Positions 6,184 to 14,033 of a stretch of DNA of 16,599 nucleotides are shown here, in pieces. This stretch comes from Actinomycetes bacterium (lineage in GTDB: Bacteria > Actinomycetota > Acidimicrobiia > Acidimicrobiales > Microtrichaceae), in NCBI GenBank assembly GCA_023392475.1, contig JAEVZA010000257.1:1-16599 (forward strand), in the 5' to 3' direction. Both the position numbers and the translations under genes were made by a program. The notes under the pieces were generated by a model. That model had not been told where the DNA came from, did no database searches, and saw only the letters and a list, made by a program, of their open reading frames with translations. Each line of letters begins with the position of its first letter. Within the stretch, counting starts at the first letter, position 1.

Positions 6184-6699
6184 TTGTCCGCGATCGATCC
6201 CGACGCCGTCGCGCTCTCCTTCGAGGAGGCGGGTGACCTGACCCCCTCCGAGGTCGATGTCGCCCTGGCGCACCACCGCCACTTCCTGACTCACCGCCTC
6301 GGGGTACGGGCCGAGATCGTGCTCGACCACCTCGATGGCCGCCACGACGAGCTCCACCGCCTCATCGAAGGGGCCGGCTGGTCACCTGCCGTGCTGGTCT
6401 GGGTGATGGGGACCTTCATCGACACGAACGTCGAGTGCCCCGGCGCACCCGCCCCGCCGATGGACCGGCTGGCCGCAGCCGGGCACTGGTCCGCGGCGTT
6501 CTCCCTGCACCGCCAGGGCGACGCCGTCCGCACCGCCACCGCCGCGTTCAACTGCGACCTGCTGCGGCTCGCGTGCTGCTACGGCGGCACCGTCTCCCTG
6601 ACCGAGACGACGCGGACCGGTGGTCCGCTGCGCCAGGTCGGCGTGTGGCGGGTCGACCCCGCGTCCGAACCCACCTTCGTCGAGGGCTCCGCCGGCTGA
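6184..6699 (+). CDS. Hypothetical cytoplasmic protein with a TTG start (171 aa)
   Basis: Begins (M)SAIDPDAVALSFEEAGDL. The TTG start is chosen because GGAGGGGAGG precedes it by a few bases and no better start lies nearby. The N-terminal half is helical and rich in His and acidic residues (ALAHHRHFLTHRLGVRAEIV, LDHLDGRHDELHRLIEGAG). The C-terminal half is more mixed, with Cys residues (FNCDLLRLACCYGG) and a final strand-like region. There is no signal peptide or membrane helix. I do not recognise a family. The His clusters could bind metal, but this is speculation. The last codons and stop lie within a strong terminator hairpin. Confidence 0.65.
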   Translation: MSAIDPDAVALSFEEAGDLTPSEVDVALAHHRHFLTHRLGVRAEIVLDHLDGRHDELHRLIEGAGWSPAVLVWVMGTFIDTNVECPGAPAPPMDRLAAAGHWSAAFSLHRQGDAVRTATAAFNCDLLRLACCYGGTVSLTETTRTGGPLRQVGVWRVDPASEPTFVEGSAG

Positions 6700-6720
6700 C
6701 GCCCCTCCGGCGGAGCCCTC
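6682..6720. terminator. Strong hairpin terminator overlapping the stop codon
   Basis: GAGGGCTCCGCCGG (6682-6695) is a perfect 14-nt complement of CCGGCGGAGCCCTC (6707-6720). The 11-nt loop holds the TGA stop of the upstream gene, so the left arm is coding. No U-tract follows. Confidence 0.65.
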
Positions 6721-6814
6721 GCGTACACACATCGAGCGACACCGGGCCACTCGTCGCGGCTCGTCGGCGTCGCCCCGACCGCTCGCCTGCTGCGCGCCGG
6801 TCGGCGGGTCGTCG

Positions 6815-7207
6815 CTAGCCGAGCGCCTTGGCCTTCAGGGCGTCGAACTCGGCCTGGGTGATCGCCCCGCTGTCGAGGAGCTGCTTCGCGTTCGCGATCT
6901 GCGCCGTCGGCGAGGTGTCCGCGGCGACGTTCTGCACGTAGTCGTTGAACTGCCGCTGCCGGTCAGCCGCGTGGGCGAGGCTGCGCTGCGACATCCCCTG
7001 GCCGCGGACGATCAGGTAGACGAGCGCGGACAGGAACGGGATGAGGATCAGGAAGATGACCCAGACGGCCTTGGCGCCGCCGCTCTCGTCCTGGTCCCGG
7101 AACAGGTCCGTGAGGATCTGCCACAGGATGATGAACCACATGATGATCAGGAACCACACGAAGGTGGTCCACAGCAGTTCGCCGAGGTTGACATCTGCGA
7201 GCAGCAC
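6815..7207 (-). CDS. SHOCT-domain membrane protein with a PLDc_N-like helix pair
   Basis: 130 residues. Two membrane helices (about 11-32 and 46-68) are followed by a soluble tail. The second, AVWVIFLILIPFLSALVYLI then VRGQGM, matches the phospholipase-D N-terminal-like (PLDc_N) helix that is frequently joined to SHOCT tails in actinobacteria. The last 30 residues, IANAKQLLDSGAITQAEFDA then LKAKAL, are a clear SHOCT motif (short C-terminal domain, an oligomerisation/tail module). The GTG start at 7207 is preceded by GGGAGG with a 4-nt spacing. The precise role of these proteins is not known; they sit in the cytoplasmic membrane. It is divergent from the CorA-like gene. Confidence 0.85.
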   Translation of the reverse strand: MLLADVNLGELLWTTFVWFLIIMWFIILWQILTDLFRDQDESGGAKAVWVIFLILIPFLSALVYLIVRGQGMSQRSLAHAADRQRQFNDYVQNVAADTSPTAQIANAKQLLDSGAITQAEFDALKAKALG

Positions 7208-7355
7208 GCGGCCTCCCGGGATCGAGGCGCCATCGGTGGCGCCGCGCGCAACCTAGCCGGGACCGTGGCCCGCGACTGACCTTTGGTCCGCAACCGCCGA
7301 CCGGGCGGCCCATGCCGGGATCATCGCCCGATCGGTGGTCAGATGAGGCGCTCGA

Positions 7356-7376
7356 CGGTCGGCGCAGCACCGACCG
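7356..7376. other. Small hairpin just upstream of the CorA-like ribosome binding site
   Basis: CGGTCGG (7356-7362) and CCGACCG (7370-7376) are perfect complements with a 7-nt loop. The stem ends 5 nt before the Shine-Dalgarno sequence (7381-7390) and could affect translation of the transporter gene. Confidence 0.35.
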
Positions 7377-7397
7377 GCACGGGGGAGGGACGCCGCG

Positions 7398-8447
7398 ATG
7401 GGTGCACTGCGTGACATGGGCGATGGCTGGTGGCACACGACCTCGGCGGACCTGGACCTGGAGGCGCACGAGCTCACCGCCGCGTTCAGGTCGGACATGC
7501 TGAAGCGCGTCGGCGACTGGATGGGCGACGGGCTGCTGCGGGGCCGGACGGAGTGGGGCGACGACTACCTGCTCGCCGCCCTCTTCGTCCCGGTCATGGA
7601 TCCCCAGACGAACAGCGAGGACGTGAAGCCGTCCGCGGTGTGGTCCCGAACGATCCTCGTGCTGGCCACCCGGGACGCGGTGCTGACGGTCGACAGCTCG
7701 CCGGAGGACCGACCGGACGTCGACCCGTCCGTGGTCGGGAACCGGTTCCGAGCGACGTCGGACCGGCGCCCCGGCCGACTCGTCACCCTCATCCTCGACG
7801 CCGTCGCCACCGCGTTCGTCGCGATCGTCGACCGGTTCGAGGAGGAGGCGAACGCGATCGAGGAGCTGCTGGACGACGACTCGCCGCACTCCCGCCTCGG
7901 CGGCAACTACCTGCGCGAGCGGCTCAAGACGTTCCGCGGCGACCTGTACAAGGTGCGCCGGGCGATGCTGCCGACGATGGAGGCGGTCCGGCAGATCGTG
8001 TCCGGCACCGACCTCGCGGGCGCCGAGCTGTTCCCCGACGACCTCGAGCGACGGCTGCGGGACACGCTGGACAAGCTGCTCTACACGTCGGAGTCCTTCG
8101 AGGGGATCCGGGACGAGGCGAGCTCGCTGCGGGACTACCACCAGACCCGGATCGCGAACGAGCAGAACGAGGTCATGAAGACCCTCACGATCGTCGCCGC
8201 GCTGGTCCTCGTCCCGACGTTCATCGTCGGGTTCTTCGGTCAGAACTTCATCGACATGCCCGGCCTCCACGACGGCTTCTGGGTGGCCGTGATCCTGATG
8301 GCGGTCATCGTCCTGCTCGAGGTCGTGTTCCTCTGGTGGCGGGGCTGGATCGGGGACCGCGGCAACTCGAAGGTCGAGCACGCCGCCCGAGCGGCCCTGG
8401 CGCTCGCGGCGAGCCCGATCCACTCCGTGACCGACCGGCGCCGCTGA
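7398..8447 (+). CDS. CorA-like magnesium/divalent metal channel with a variant GQN signature
   Basis: 349 residues. It has the CorA order: a soluble N-terminal domain, a long helical region (about 140-260) ending in EQNEVMKTLTIVAALVLVPT, then two C-terminal membrane helices (about 259-280 and 294-314) and a basic tail. CorA proteins are pentameric channels for Mg2+ or related ions. The signature after the first helix, normally (Y/F)GMN, here reads FGQN (G281, Q282, N283). The N-terminal domain looks divergent from typical CorA. The ATG follows GGGGGAGGGA with a 7-nt spacing. Gly and Asn of the signature are kept, so transport is plausible, but ion choice may differ. The next gene is on the same strand 139 nt downstream. 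Confidence 0.85.
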   Translation: MGALRDMGDGWWHTTSADLDLEAHELTAAFRSDMLKRVGDWMGDGLLRGRTEWGDDYLLAALFVPVMDPQTNSEDVKPSAVWSRTILVLATRDAVLTVDSSPEDRPDVDPSVVGNRFRATSDRRPGRLVTLILDAVATAFVAIVDRFEEEANAIEELLDDDSPHSRLGGNYLRERLKTFRGDLYKVRRAMLPTMEAVRQIVSGTDLAGAELFPDDLERRLRDTLDKLLYTSESFEGIRDEASSLRDYHQTRIANEQNEVMKTLTIVAALVLVPTFIVGFFGQNFIDMPGLHDGFWVAVILMAVIVLLEVVFLWWRGWIGDRGNSKVEHAARAALALAASPIHSVTDRRR

Positions 8448-8586
8448 TCGCGCCGAGCGCACGGTGCGACGGAGATCGGGGTGTGGGGCCGGCTGCCGAC
8501 GTCGAGGATCGACGGTCCCCGCACGGTGGCGCCGCGGCGGGACCCGCGATCGGTGCGTCGGGATCCGGTGTGTGAAGGTGGAACCG

Positions 8587-10086
8587 GTGGCCACGTCCGC
8601 GACGACGCCGTCCGACCCGGTCCGTCCGGGTCGGCGAGGCGGACCGGGCCGCCGCGACGCGCTCCCGGCGGCGGTCCTCGGGATGGCGACGGCGGCGATC
8701 GGGATCGCCCGGGTGGACGCCGGCGTCCCGCTGTGGCGGGACGAGGCCGTGACCGCGGTCGCGGTGTCCAGGTCGTTCCCGCACCTCCTCGGCCTGGTGG
8801 TCCACGGCGACGAAGCCGGGATGGGCAGCTACTTCGTCGGCCTGAAGGTCTGGAGCGCGCTCGGATCGGGGGACCGCACGCTCCGCTGCTTCTCCGTCCT
8901 GGGTGGGGTCGTGGCCGTCGTCGCGCTCGCGCTCCTCGTCGGGCGGCACTTCGGCCGGACGGCCGCGTGGCTGAGCGGGCTCCTCCTGGTGACGAACCCG
9001 ACGTTCCTCTACTTCCTGACCGAGCTGCGGAGCTACAGCTGGGTGATGGCCGCGTCGGTCGTGTCGACCGCGCTCGTCCTGCACGCCACGACGTCCGGCG
9101 CGCGTCGTTGGTACGTCGGCTACGGCGTCGTCGTGGGGATCGGGCTCGGTCTGCACCTGGGGTTCGCCCTCGTCGTGGCCGCCCAGGTGGCGGGCGTGCT
9201 GGCAGGGCGGCGGCACGTCCGCCGGTCCGTGACCGGCCTCGCGCTCGCCGGCCTGATCGCGGTCCTGCTGCTCGCGCCGCTCCTGCCGGCTGCCGCCGCG
9301 AACTCGAGCCAGGTGTCCTGGATCCCGGCGCTGGACGTCCCGCACCTCACGTCGTCGCTGTGGGGGCTCGCGGGGACCCGCGCGTGGGGCCTGCTGATCA
9401 TCTCGGGCCTCACGGTGTTCATCGCCACCCGGCTGCGCCTCCGCGACGGGTCGACGATCGGCGCCGCGACCCTCGTCGTGTTCCTGGCGGCCGTCGTCCC
9501 GCCCGTCGGCCTGGCCCTCGTGTCCGTGCTGAAGCCGATGTTCATCCCGCGGTACATGGTGGGTGCGGTGCCGTTCCTCGCCGCGTGCGCCGGCATCGGC
9601 GTCGCGTCGATCAGGGTGCCGGCGCGGGCCGTCCGGTGGCTCGCCGCCGTCGTGGCCGCCCTCGCCCTGACCCTCTTCGCCGCGAACTCGCCGTTCCACA
9701 AGTCGGAGATCGAGGACCTCCGCGGCGCGGCGACGTTCCTCGACGCGCACCGTCGACCGGGTGACGTCGTGCTCTTCTTCCCGACCTACTCACGTTCGGC
9801 GCTCATCCGGTACTGGCGCGACAGCCCGACCGCCGACATCGCCGTCCGTTCGTGGGACCCCGATCGCGTCCAGGCGCTGGAGGTGCCGACGTCGGTGCTC
9901 GTGGCCCGGCTCCGGGGCCACCGGCGCATCTGGCTGGTCGGCTACGAGCACGAGTCCTGGCACCGGTTCCCCGAGCCCGTCGCTCCGCTCCTCCCCCTCC
10001 TCCGGGCGCAGCCGACGCTCGACCTCCGCCACTTCGGATCCTTCGACGTGCGCCTGCTGCCCGTCCCGCTCGCCCTGGACCCGTGA
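8587..10086 (+). CDS. GT-C fold glycosyltransferase, family 39-like (polyprenyl-phosphate sugar dependent)
   Basis: 499 residues with about ten membrane helices. After the first helix, LWRDEAVT (49-56) carries the acidic pair D52/E53 in the first outward loop, where GT-C enzymes have their catalytic Asp. TELRSYSWVMAASVV corresponds to the common 'E.RmYsl' segment of GT39-like proteins. A soluble C-terminal domain begins near HKSEIEDLRGAATFLDAHRR and holds VVLFFPTYSRSALIRYWRD. Such enzymes transfer sugars (often mannose) from a polyprenyl phosphate to proteins or lipids outside the membrane; donor and acceptor are not predictable. Starts at 8572, 8578 and 8587 are in frame. GTG at 8587 is preferred because AAGGTGG lies 5 nt ahead. 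No glycan cluster surrounds it. Confidence 0.8.
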   Translation: MATSATTPSDPVRPGRRGGPGRRDALPAAVLGMATAAIGIARVDAGVPLWRDEAVTAVAVSRSFPHLLGLVVHGDEAGMGSYFVGLKVWSALGSGDRTLRCFSVLGGVVAVVALALLVGRHFGRTAAWLSGLLLVTNPTFLYFLTELRSYSWVMAASVVSTALVLHATTSGARRWYVGYGVVVGIGLGLHLGFALVVAAQVAGVLAGRRHVRRSVTGLALAGLIAVLLLAPLLPAAAANSSQVSWIPALDVPHLTSSLWGLAGTRAWGLLIISGLTVFIATRLRLRDGSTIGAATLVVFLAAVVPPVGLALVSVLKPMFIPRYMVGAVPFLAACAGIGVASIRVPARAVRWLAAVVAALALTLFAANSPFHKSEIEDLRGAATFLDAHRRPGDVVLFFPTYSRSALIRYWRDSPTADIAVRSWDPDRVQALEVPTSVLVARLRGHRRIWLVGYEHESWHRFPEPVAPLLPLLRAQPTLDLRHFGSFDVRLLPVPLALDP

Positions 10087-10123
10087 CCCGGGCGGACCTG
10101 CCACGCGCCCGCCCGACGACCTC

Positions 10124-10141
10124 GTCACGACCCGTCGTGAC
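10124..10141. terminator. Perfect inverted repeat after the glycosyltransferase gene
   Basis: GTCACGAC and GTCGTGAC are perfect 8-nt arms separated by CC, 38 nt after the stop codon. It could end the transcript or be an operator of the promoter at 10185. Confidence 0.35.
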
Positions 10142-10184
10142 TGAGCCGTCGCACAGTCGGTGGGCACTTCCACCCAGTTGACGA

Positions 10185-10213
10185 TTGAGGTTCGGAAGTC
10201 GTCTCCCTATGGT
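10185..10213 (+). promoter_or_regulatory. Sigma-70-like promoter candidate
   Basis: TTGAGG (10185-10190) and TATGGT (10208-10213) are separated by 17 nt. They lie in a locally less GC-rich stretch upstream of the small gene at 10361 and would leave a leader of about 140 nt. Confidence 0.4.
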
Positions 10214-10360
10214 CATGGAGCCCGGCCAGATCGTCGGCACCGGATCGTCCGCACACGAGACGTTCGGGTGCACCGATCGATCCGGACGGGCGGCTCGGAT
10301 CCGAACCAGCAGCCGATCGAAGCAGCCCCACGCCCCTCGACGCCCGCACTCGGAGTTCCA

Positions 10361-10687
10361 GTGGTCACCTCACCGCCCGCGCCCGCCAACCCCCCTCCCG
10401 ACCAGCAGTCGCACGCCCTCCCGTGGGTGCTCCGCGAAGTGGTCCGCCTCGTCCTCGACGACGACTGGACCGCGTGCGCCGCCGCGACGACGCTGCGAGC
10501 GCAGGCCGACACCCGCGTGCTGCAGCAGGCACGGGCATCGGTCGTGCGGGCGCTCGGCGACCGCCCGAGCCGCGTCGACGAACGGGCAGCGCTCACGCTC
10601 CGGCTCGCCACCGCCGACGGACCGGTCGCGTGCAGCCTCGACGGCCAGGGCTGCCCGGCGTGCGGCGTGACCGTCAGCCGCGCGTGA
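10361..10687 (+). CDS. Small hypothetical protein with a C-terminal CxxC (108 aa)
   Basis: Starts at GTG with CGGAG 5 nt ahead. A Pro-rich N-terminus (residues 3-13) is followed by a predicted helical core (WVLREVVRLVLDDDWTACAA, ATTLRAQADTRVLQQARASV), then a short strand-like region and GQGCPACGVTVSRA at the C-terminus. The CPAC pair could bind a metal or be redox active; this is inference. Third codon positions are strongly GC, supporting a real gene. The frame is open further upstream to 10160, but that part lacks coding character and overlaps the promoter candidate. No family is recognised. A clear terminator follows. Confidence 0.55.
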   Translation: MVTSPPAPANPPPDQQSHALPWVLREVVRLVLDDDWTACAAATTLRAQADTRVLQQARASVVRALGDRPSRVDERAALTLRLATADGPVACSLDGQGCPACGVTVSRA

Positions 10688-11009
10688 CCGCCGACCCGAT
10701 CCCGTCGACCGGGCCCCGCCCCGGGCGACGACAGGTCCCCTAGGGAGCGCGGACGGCAGGGGAACCCCCAACCCCTGCCGTCCGGCGCGTCGGAGCACGG
10801 TGTCCGGCCGAACCCCCGGTCGAGCGCGGACCTGGATCCATCGCCCGCACCTCGGTCGGCGCCGAGATCGTGTTCTGACGATTGTTCGTGCTGTCTGGCA
10901 GCGCGGATCGTCATGGGAACGCGCTCCGGGATCGAGGAGCCGGGCATCCCCGACGGTGACGGCACGCCCGCGCCCGTGCGCGGCGACGACGTCGGCGAGA
11001 CTCACCACG
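10688..11009. other. Intergenic region without a convincing gene
   Basis: 322 nt between the 108-aa protein and the DinB-like gene. It holds the hairpin at 10751-10783; nothing else is recognised. Open frames here on both strands are Arg/Pro/Ser-rich with no ribosome binding site. Confidence 0.5.
10751..10783. terminator. Hairpin terminator
   Basis: GGACGGCAGGGG (10751-10762) is a perfect 12-nt complement of CCCCTGCCGTCC (10772-10783) with a 9-nt A/C-rich loop, 64 nt after the stop of the 108-aa gene. Confidence 0.7.
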
Positions 11010-11543
11010 GTGGAGCGCGACTGGTACGTGGTGGTCGGCACGGGAACGTGCCCCGAGTGCGGCCTCGACGTGGCCGCACCCCCGATCGAAGGCCTCGGCG
11101 CGGCGCTCGTCGCCGAGGCGGACGCGTGGTCCGAGCTGCTCGCCGCACGACCCGACGCCGCGCTCCGACGCCGGCCGTCGCCGTCCGGGTGGTCGGCGCT
11201 CGAGTGCGCGTGCCACGTCCGAGACGTGCTGGGGAACTTCGCGGACCGGACGGAGCTGGTCCTCGCCGAGGACGACCCGACCTTCGGCTGGTGGGACCAC
11301 GAGGCGGCCGTCGACGACGAGCGCTACGGCGAGCAGGACCCGGCGGTCGTCGCCGACGAGCTCGTCGATGCGGCGGCGCGGCTGGACGACGTGCTGGCCG
11401 GCGTCGCCGACGGGGAGTGGTCCCGCAGCGGCGTCCGGCGCCCGGGCGAGCGGTTCACCGTCGACGGGCTCGCACGCTTCGCGCTGCACGAGGCGCACCA
11501 CCACCGCCGCGACGCCGAGCTCGCCCTCGCACCGCGCACCTGA
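11010..11543 (+). CDS. DinB-fold protein (putative metal-dependent, possibly thiol-linked)
   Basis: 177 residues from GTG at 11010. The N-terminal VGTGTCPECGLDVAAPP has a CxxC pair (C14, C17) often seen in actinobacterial DinB-like proteins that start 'CPECGfD'. The four-helix DinB core follows: GWSALECACHVRDVLGNFAD gives H69, and RFALHEAHHHRRDAEL near the end gives H160 and H163/H164. Together these match the three-His metal site of DinB/maleylpyruvate isomerase-like proteins. Relatives act in thiol-dependent reactions or DNA damage responses, but most have no known substrate. The start is uncertain because no strong ribosome binding site is seen; the frame is open upstream but without coding character. 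It is convergent with the OYE gene. Confidence 0.75.
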   Translation: MERDWYVVVGTGTCPECGLDVAAPPIEGLGAALVAEADAWSELLAARPDAALRRRPSPSGWSALECACHVRDVLGNFADRTELVLAEDDPTFGWWDHEAAVDDERYGEQDPAVVADELVDAAARLDDVLAGVADGEWSRSGVRRPGERFTVDGLARFALHEAHHHRRDAELALAPRT

Positions 11544-11576
11544 GGCGAAGACACAGGCGCGCCGCGCCGACCCCCG

Positions 11577-12764
11577 TCAGGGGACGGGCGGCAGCACGCA
11601 GTGGGTCTGGCTGTAGATCGTCGCCATGCACTTGTTGCAGTGCACGCACAACCCCGCGTCCGCCCGACCGTCGGCGAGCTTGTTCGGCAGCCCCGGGTCG
11701 CGCAGGAGCGCGCGGGCGATGGCGACGAACTGGAACCCCTCACCGAGGACGCCCTCGATCGTCTCCAGCGTGTTGACCCCACCGAGGTAGACGAGCGGCA
11801 TGCTCAGCGCGGCGCGGAACTGCCGCGCGTACTCGAGGAAGAACGCCTCCTCGAACGGGTACTCGGGCAGGATCCGGCGACCGAACACCTTCACCCCGAG
11901 GCCGATGAGCTTCGGCTGCGCGGCGGCGAACTCGCGCATCGGGACCGGCCCGCGGAAGAAGTACATCCCGTTGAGGAGCGACGAGCCGCCGGTCAGCTCG
12001 AGCGCGTCGAGGTCGCCGTCCGCCTCCAGCGCCATCGCCATCGGGATGCTCTCGTCGAGCCACAGCCCGGCGTCGACGCCGTCGGACATGTTGAACTTCG
12101 CCCAGACCGCCATCGACGCGGGGACGGCCTCGCGCACCGCCCTGATGACGCGGCGCGGGAACCGCAGGCGGTTCTCGATGCTGCCGCCGTACTCATCGCT
12201 GCGCTTGTTGAGGTTCGGGCTGAGGAACGAGCTCAACAGGTAGTTGTGGCCGAGGTGGATCTCGACGGCGTCGAACCCCGAGTCGGCCGCCACGCGGGCG
12301 GCGCGACCGAACTGCTCCACGACCTCGTCGAGCTGCGCCGCGGTGGCGCCGCGGACGATGCCGGTGGCCGGGGCGCTGAACCGCGTCGACGGCGCCGTCG
12401 ACGGGTACCGCTTCGACTGGTTCTGCGCGACGAGCCCCGCGTGACCGATCTGCGCGGCGACTGCGGCGCCCTCGGCGTGCACCGCGTCGGTGAGCACCCG
12501 GAGGTCGTCGACGAGGTCCTCGGTGAAGACGAGGCAGTCGCGGCTCACGCGGCCGTTCTTCGACACGGCGCAGTAGGCGACCGTCGTGAGGCCGATCCCG
12601 CCCGCCGCGACCTCGCGGTGGAACTCCACGAGCTCGGGGCTCACCACGCCGCCCCGCATGCGACCCTCGAAGGTGGCCGCCTTCAGCAGCCGGTTGCGGA
12701 GCGTGAGCGGCCCGAGCGTCGCCGGGGCGAACGGATCGAGCGTCTCGGTCGGGGCGCCGGTCAT
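11577..12764 (-). CDS. NADH:flavin oxidoreductase, old yellow enzyme family
   Basis: 395 residues, the length of a single-domain OYE. FMN-binding TIM-barrel motifs are clear. They are LTLRNRLLKAATFEG near the N-terminus, QIGHAG (105-110), IHLGHNYLLSSFLSPNLNKR (169-188) with the active-site His pair H170/H173, and DEYGGSIENRLRF (190-202). At the C-terminus are GGVNTLETIEG and IARALLRDPGLPNKL, which bind the FMN phosphate. The end has C373, C376, C379 and C389 (CVHCNKC and a later Cys), like the Cys cluster seen in many related reductases; whether an Fe-S cluster is bound is uncertain. It reduces activated C=C bonds with NAD(P)H. It is 77 nt downstream of the SQR-like gene on the same strand, so the two may share a transcript. 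The ATG at 12764 has GGGGAGGG upstream at a long spacing. Confidence 0.9.
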   Translation of the reverse strand: MTGAPTETLDPFAPATLGPLTLRNRLLKAATFEGRMRGGVVSPELVEFHREVAAGGIGLTTVAYCAVSKNGRVSRDCLVFTEDLVDDLRVLTDAVHAEGAAVAAQIGHAGLVAQNQSKRYPSTAPSTRFSAPATGIVRGATAAQLDEVVEQFGRAARVAADSGFDAVEIHLGHNYLLSSFLSPNLNKRSDEYGGSIENRLRFPRRVIRAVREAVPASMAVWAKFNMSDGVDAGLWLDESIPMAMALEADGDLDALELTGGSSLLNGMYFFRGPVPMREFAAAQPKLIGLGVKVFGRRILPEYPFEEAFFLEYARQFRAALSMPLVYLGGVNTLETIEGVLGEGFQFVAIARALLRDPGLPNKLADGRADAGLCVHCNKCMATIYSQTHCVLPPVP

Positions 12765-12841
12765 GGTCGGACCGTAGCCCTCCCCCGAGCCGACCGATGC
12801 GGCCGGCCACCCATGGAAGCCGACCGCTCCTGCCGGGTCGG

Positions 12842-13984
12842 TCAGGAGGCCGGCCACTCCCGACCGAACCAGCGGGCGATCCGGCTGGTGCCGAACTCCG
12901 CCTTGTCGGCCGCGAGCTCGGGCGAAGGCCCCTGCAGCGCGCCGTTCGGGGTCTCCCCGGCGCGGAACACGACGTCGACCTTGGCCACCTCGTCGTCGCC
13001 GAACTCGAGGTAGCAGACACCGCGCCCGTCGTAGGCCGCGTCGCCGGCCTCACCCCGGAGGGTGGCGGCGATGCGCTCGGCGGCGACGACCGCCTGGCCC
13101 TCCGCGAACACACCGGCCTTGGGCGTGCCGACGCTCGTCACGTCCCCCACCGCGTAGACGCCCGGGAACCGCGTCTCGAGCGTGATCGGGTCGACCGGCA
13201 CCCACCCGTCCACGGTCAGGCCGGAGGCCGCGACCACCTCGGGGACGCGGTGCACCGGCACCCCGAGGAACAGGTCGAAGGGGATCGGATCGCCGTCCTC
13301 CACGATCGCCGTCCTCGTCGCCGGGTCGAGCGCCGTCACGAGCCGGCCGCCGTACCAGCCGATGCCGCGCTCCTCGAAGGCCGTGAGGAGCGCGGCGGAG
13401 GCGTCGGGAGAGGGCGGGATCGGCGCGCCCAGCGGCATCACGAGCGACACCTCGGAGCGGTCACGCAGCCCACGGCGCACGAGGAGGTCGTGCACCAGCA
13501 GCGCCGTCTCGCTCGGGGCGGGCGGGCACTTGAACGGCGTCGATGTCACGCCGACGACCACGCGACCGCCCTGGAACTCCGCGAGTACGTCGCGCAGCGC
13601 GAACGCACCGGGCACCGTGTAGAACTCGTGGCCCACCTCCACCAGCCCGGGCGTCGCGGCCGGGTCCAGGTCCGCGCCGAGGGCGACCACGAGCACGTCG
13701 GCGTCGAACGCGCCGTCGTCGGTCTCGACGTGGCGGGCGGCGGGGTCGATCGACCGGACGGTGGAGCGCACGAAGCGCACGCCGGGCTTCACGAGCTCGG
13801 CGTACGGGTGCACCACCGCCTCCGGCACCGTCCGCCCGAACATGACGTCGAGCTTCGAGAAGCCGAACACGAACCCCTCGGCCCGGTCGACCAGCACGAT
13901 CTCGTGCGCGTCACCGAACTCATCGGACAGGCGGGTGGTCAGCTCCAGGCCGCCGAACCCCGCACCCAGCACCACGATGCGCAT
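12842..13984 (-). CDS. SQR-like FAD-dependent pyridine nucleotide-disulfide family oxidoreductase
   Basis: 380 residues. The N-terminal FAD-binding GAGFGGL (7-13) and acidic end of strand 2 (VDR, 32-34) are standard. The second FAD motif is near the C-terminus: FPGVYAVGDVTSV, then KAGVFAEGQAVVAAERIA. FKCPPAPSETALL (151-163) resembles the segment of sulfide:quinone oxidoreductases and flavocytochrome c sulfide dehydrogenases that carries a catalytic Cys (C153). The second redox Cys expected in true SQR is not evident at the usual place near the end of the FAD domain; a late CYLEFGDDEV is present instead. The electron acceptor is probably a quinone or another protein, but the substrate is unknown. 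The ATG starts directly at the nucleotide-binding strand. The ribosome binding site is weak. A large palindrome lies upstream. Confidence 0.8.
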   Translation of the reverse strand: MRIVVLGAGFGGLELTTRLSDEFGDAHEIVLVDRAEGFVFGFSKLDVMFGRTVPEAVVHPYAELVKPGVRFVRSTVRSIDPAARHVETDDGAFDADVLVVALGADLDPAATPGLVEVGHEFYTVPGAFALRDVLAEFQGGRVVVGVTSTPFKCPPAPSETALLVHDLLVRRGLRDRSEVSLVMPLGAPIPPSPDASAALLTAFEERGIGWYGGRLVTALDPATRTAIVEDGDPIPFDLFLGVPVHRVPEVVAASGLTVDGWVPVDPITLETRFPGVYAVGDVTSVGTPKAGVFAEGQAVVAAERIAATLRGEAGDAAYDGRGVCYLEFGDDEVAKVDVVFRAGETPNGALQGPSPELAADKAEFGTSRIARWFGREWPAS

Positions 13985-14033
13985 GTGGGGTGACCCTACC
14001 GACCCCCGACGGCCGCACGGCCCGCAGGACGTC

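Noticed and set aside
6963..8594. Long minus-strand ORF of 543 aa opposite the CorA-like gene
   Set aside because: Translation is charged low-complexity sequence; the plus-strand frame has clear CorA motifs, helices and a ribosome binding site.
10178..10213. TTGACG at 10178 as a -35 box
   Set aside because: The spacing to TATGGT is 24 nt, too long; TTGAGG at 10185 gives the normal 17 nt and was used instead.
11556..11568. GGCGCG-C-CGCGCC symmetry between the convergent DinB-like and OYE genes
   Set aside because: A one-base loop cannot form as drawn and such GC palindromes are common here; not called as a terminator.
11601..13013. 470-aa plus-strand ORF opposite the OYE gene
   Set aside because: Made of Arg/Glu/Asp/His repeats typical of an antisense frame; the minus strand holds conserved OYE motifs.
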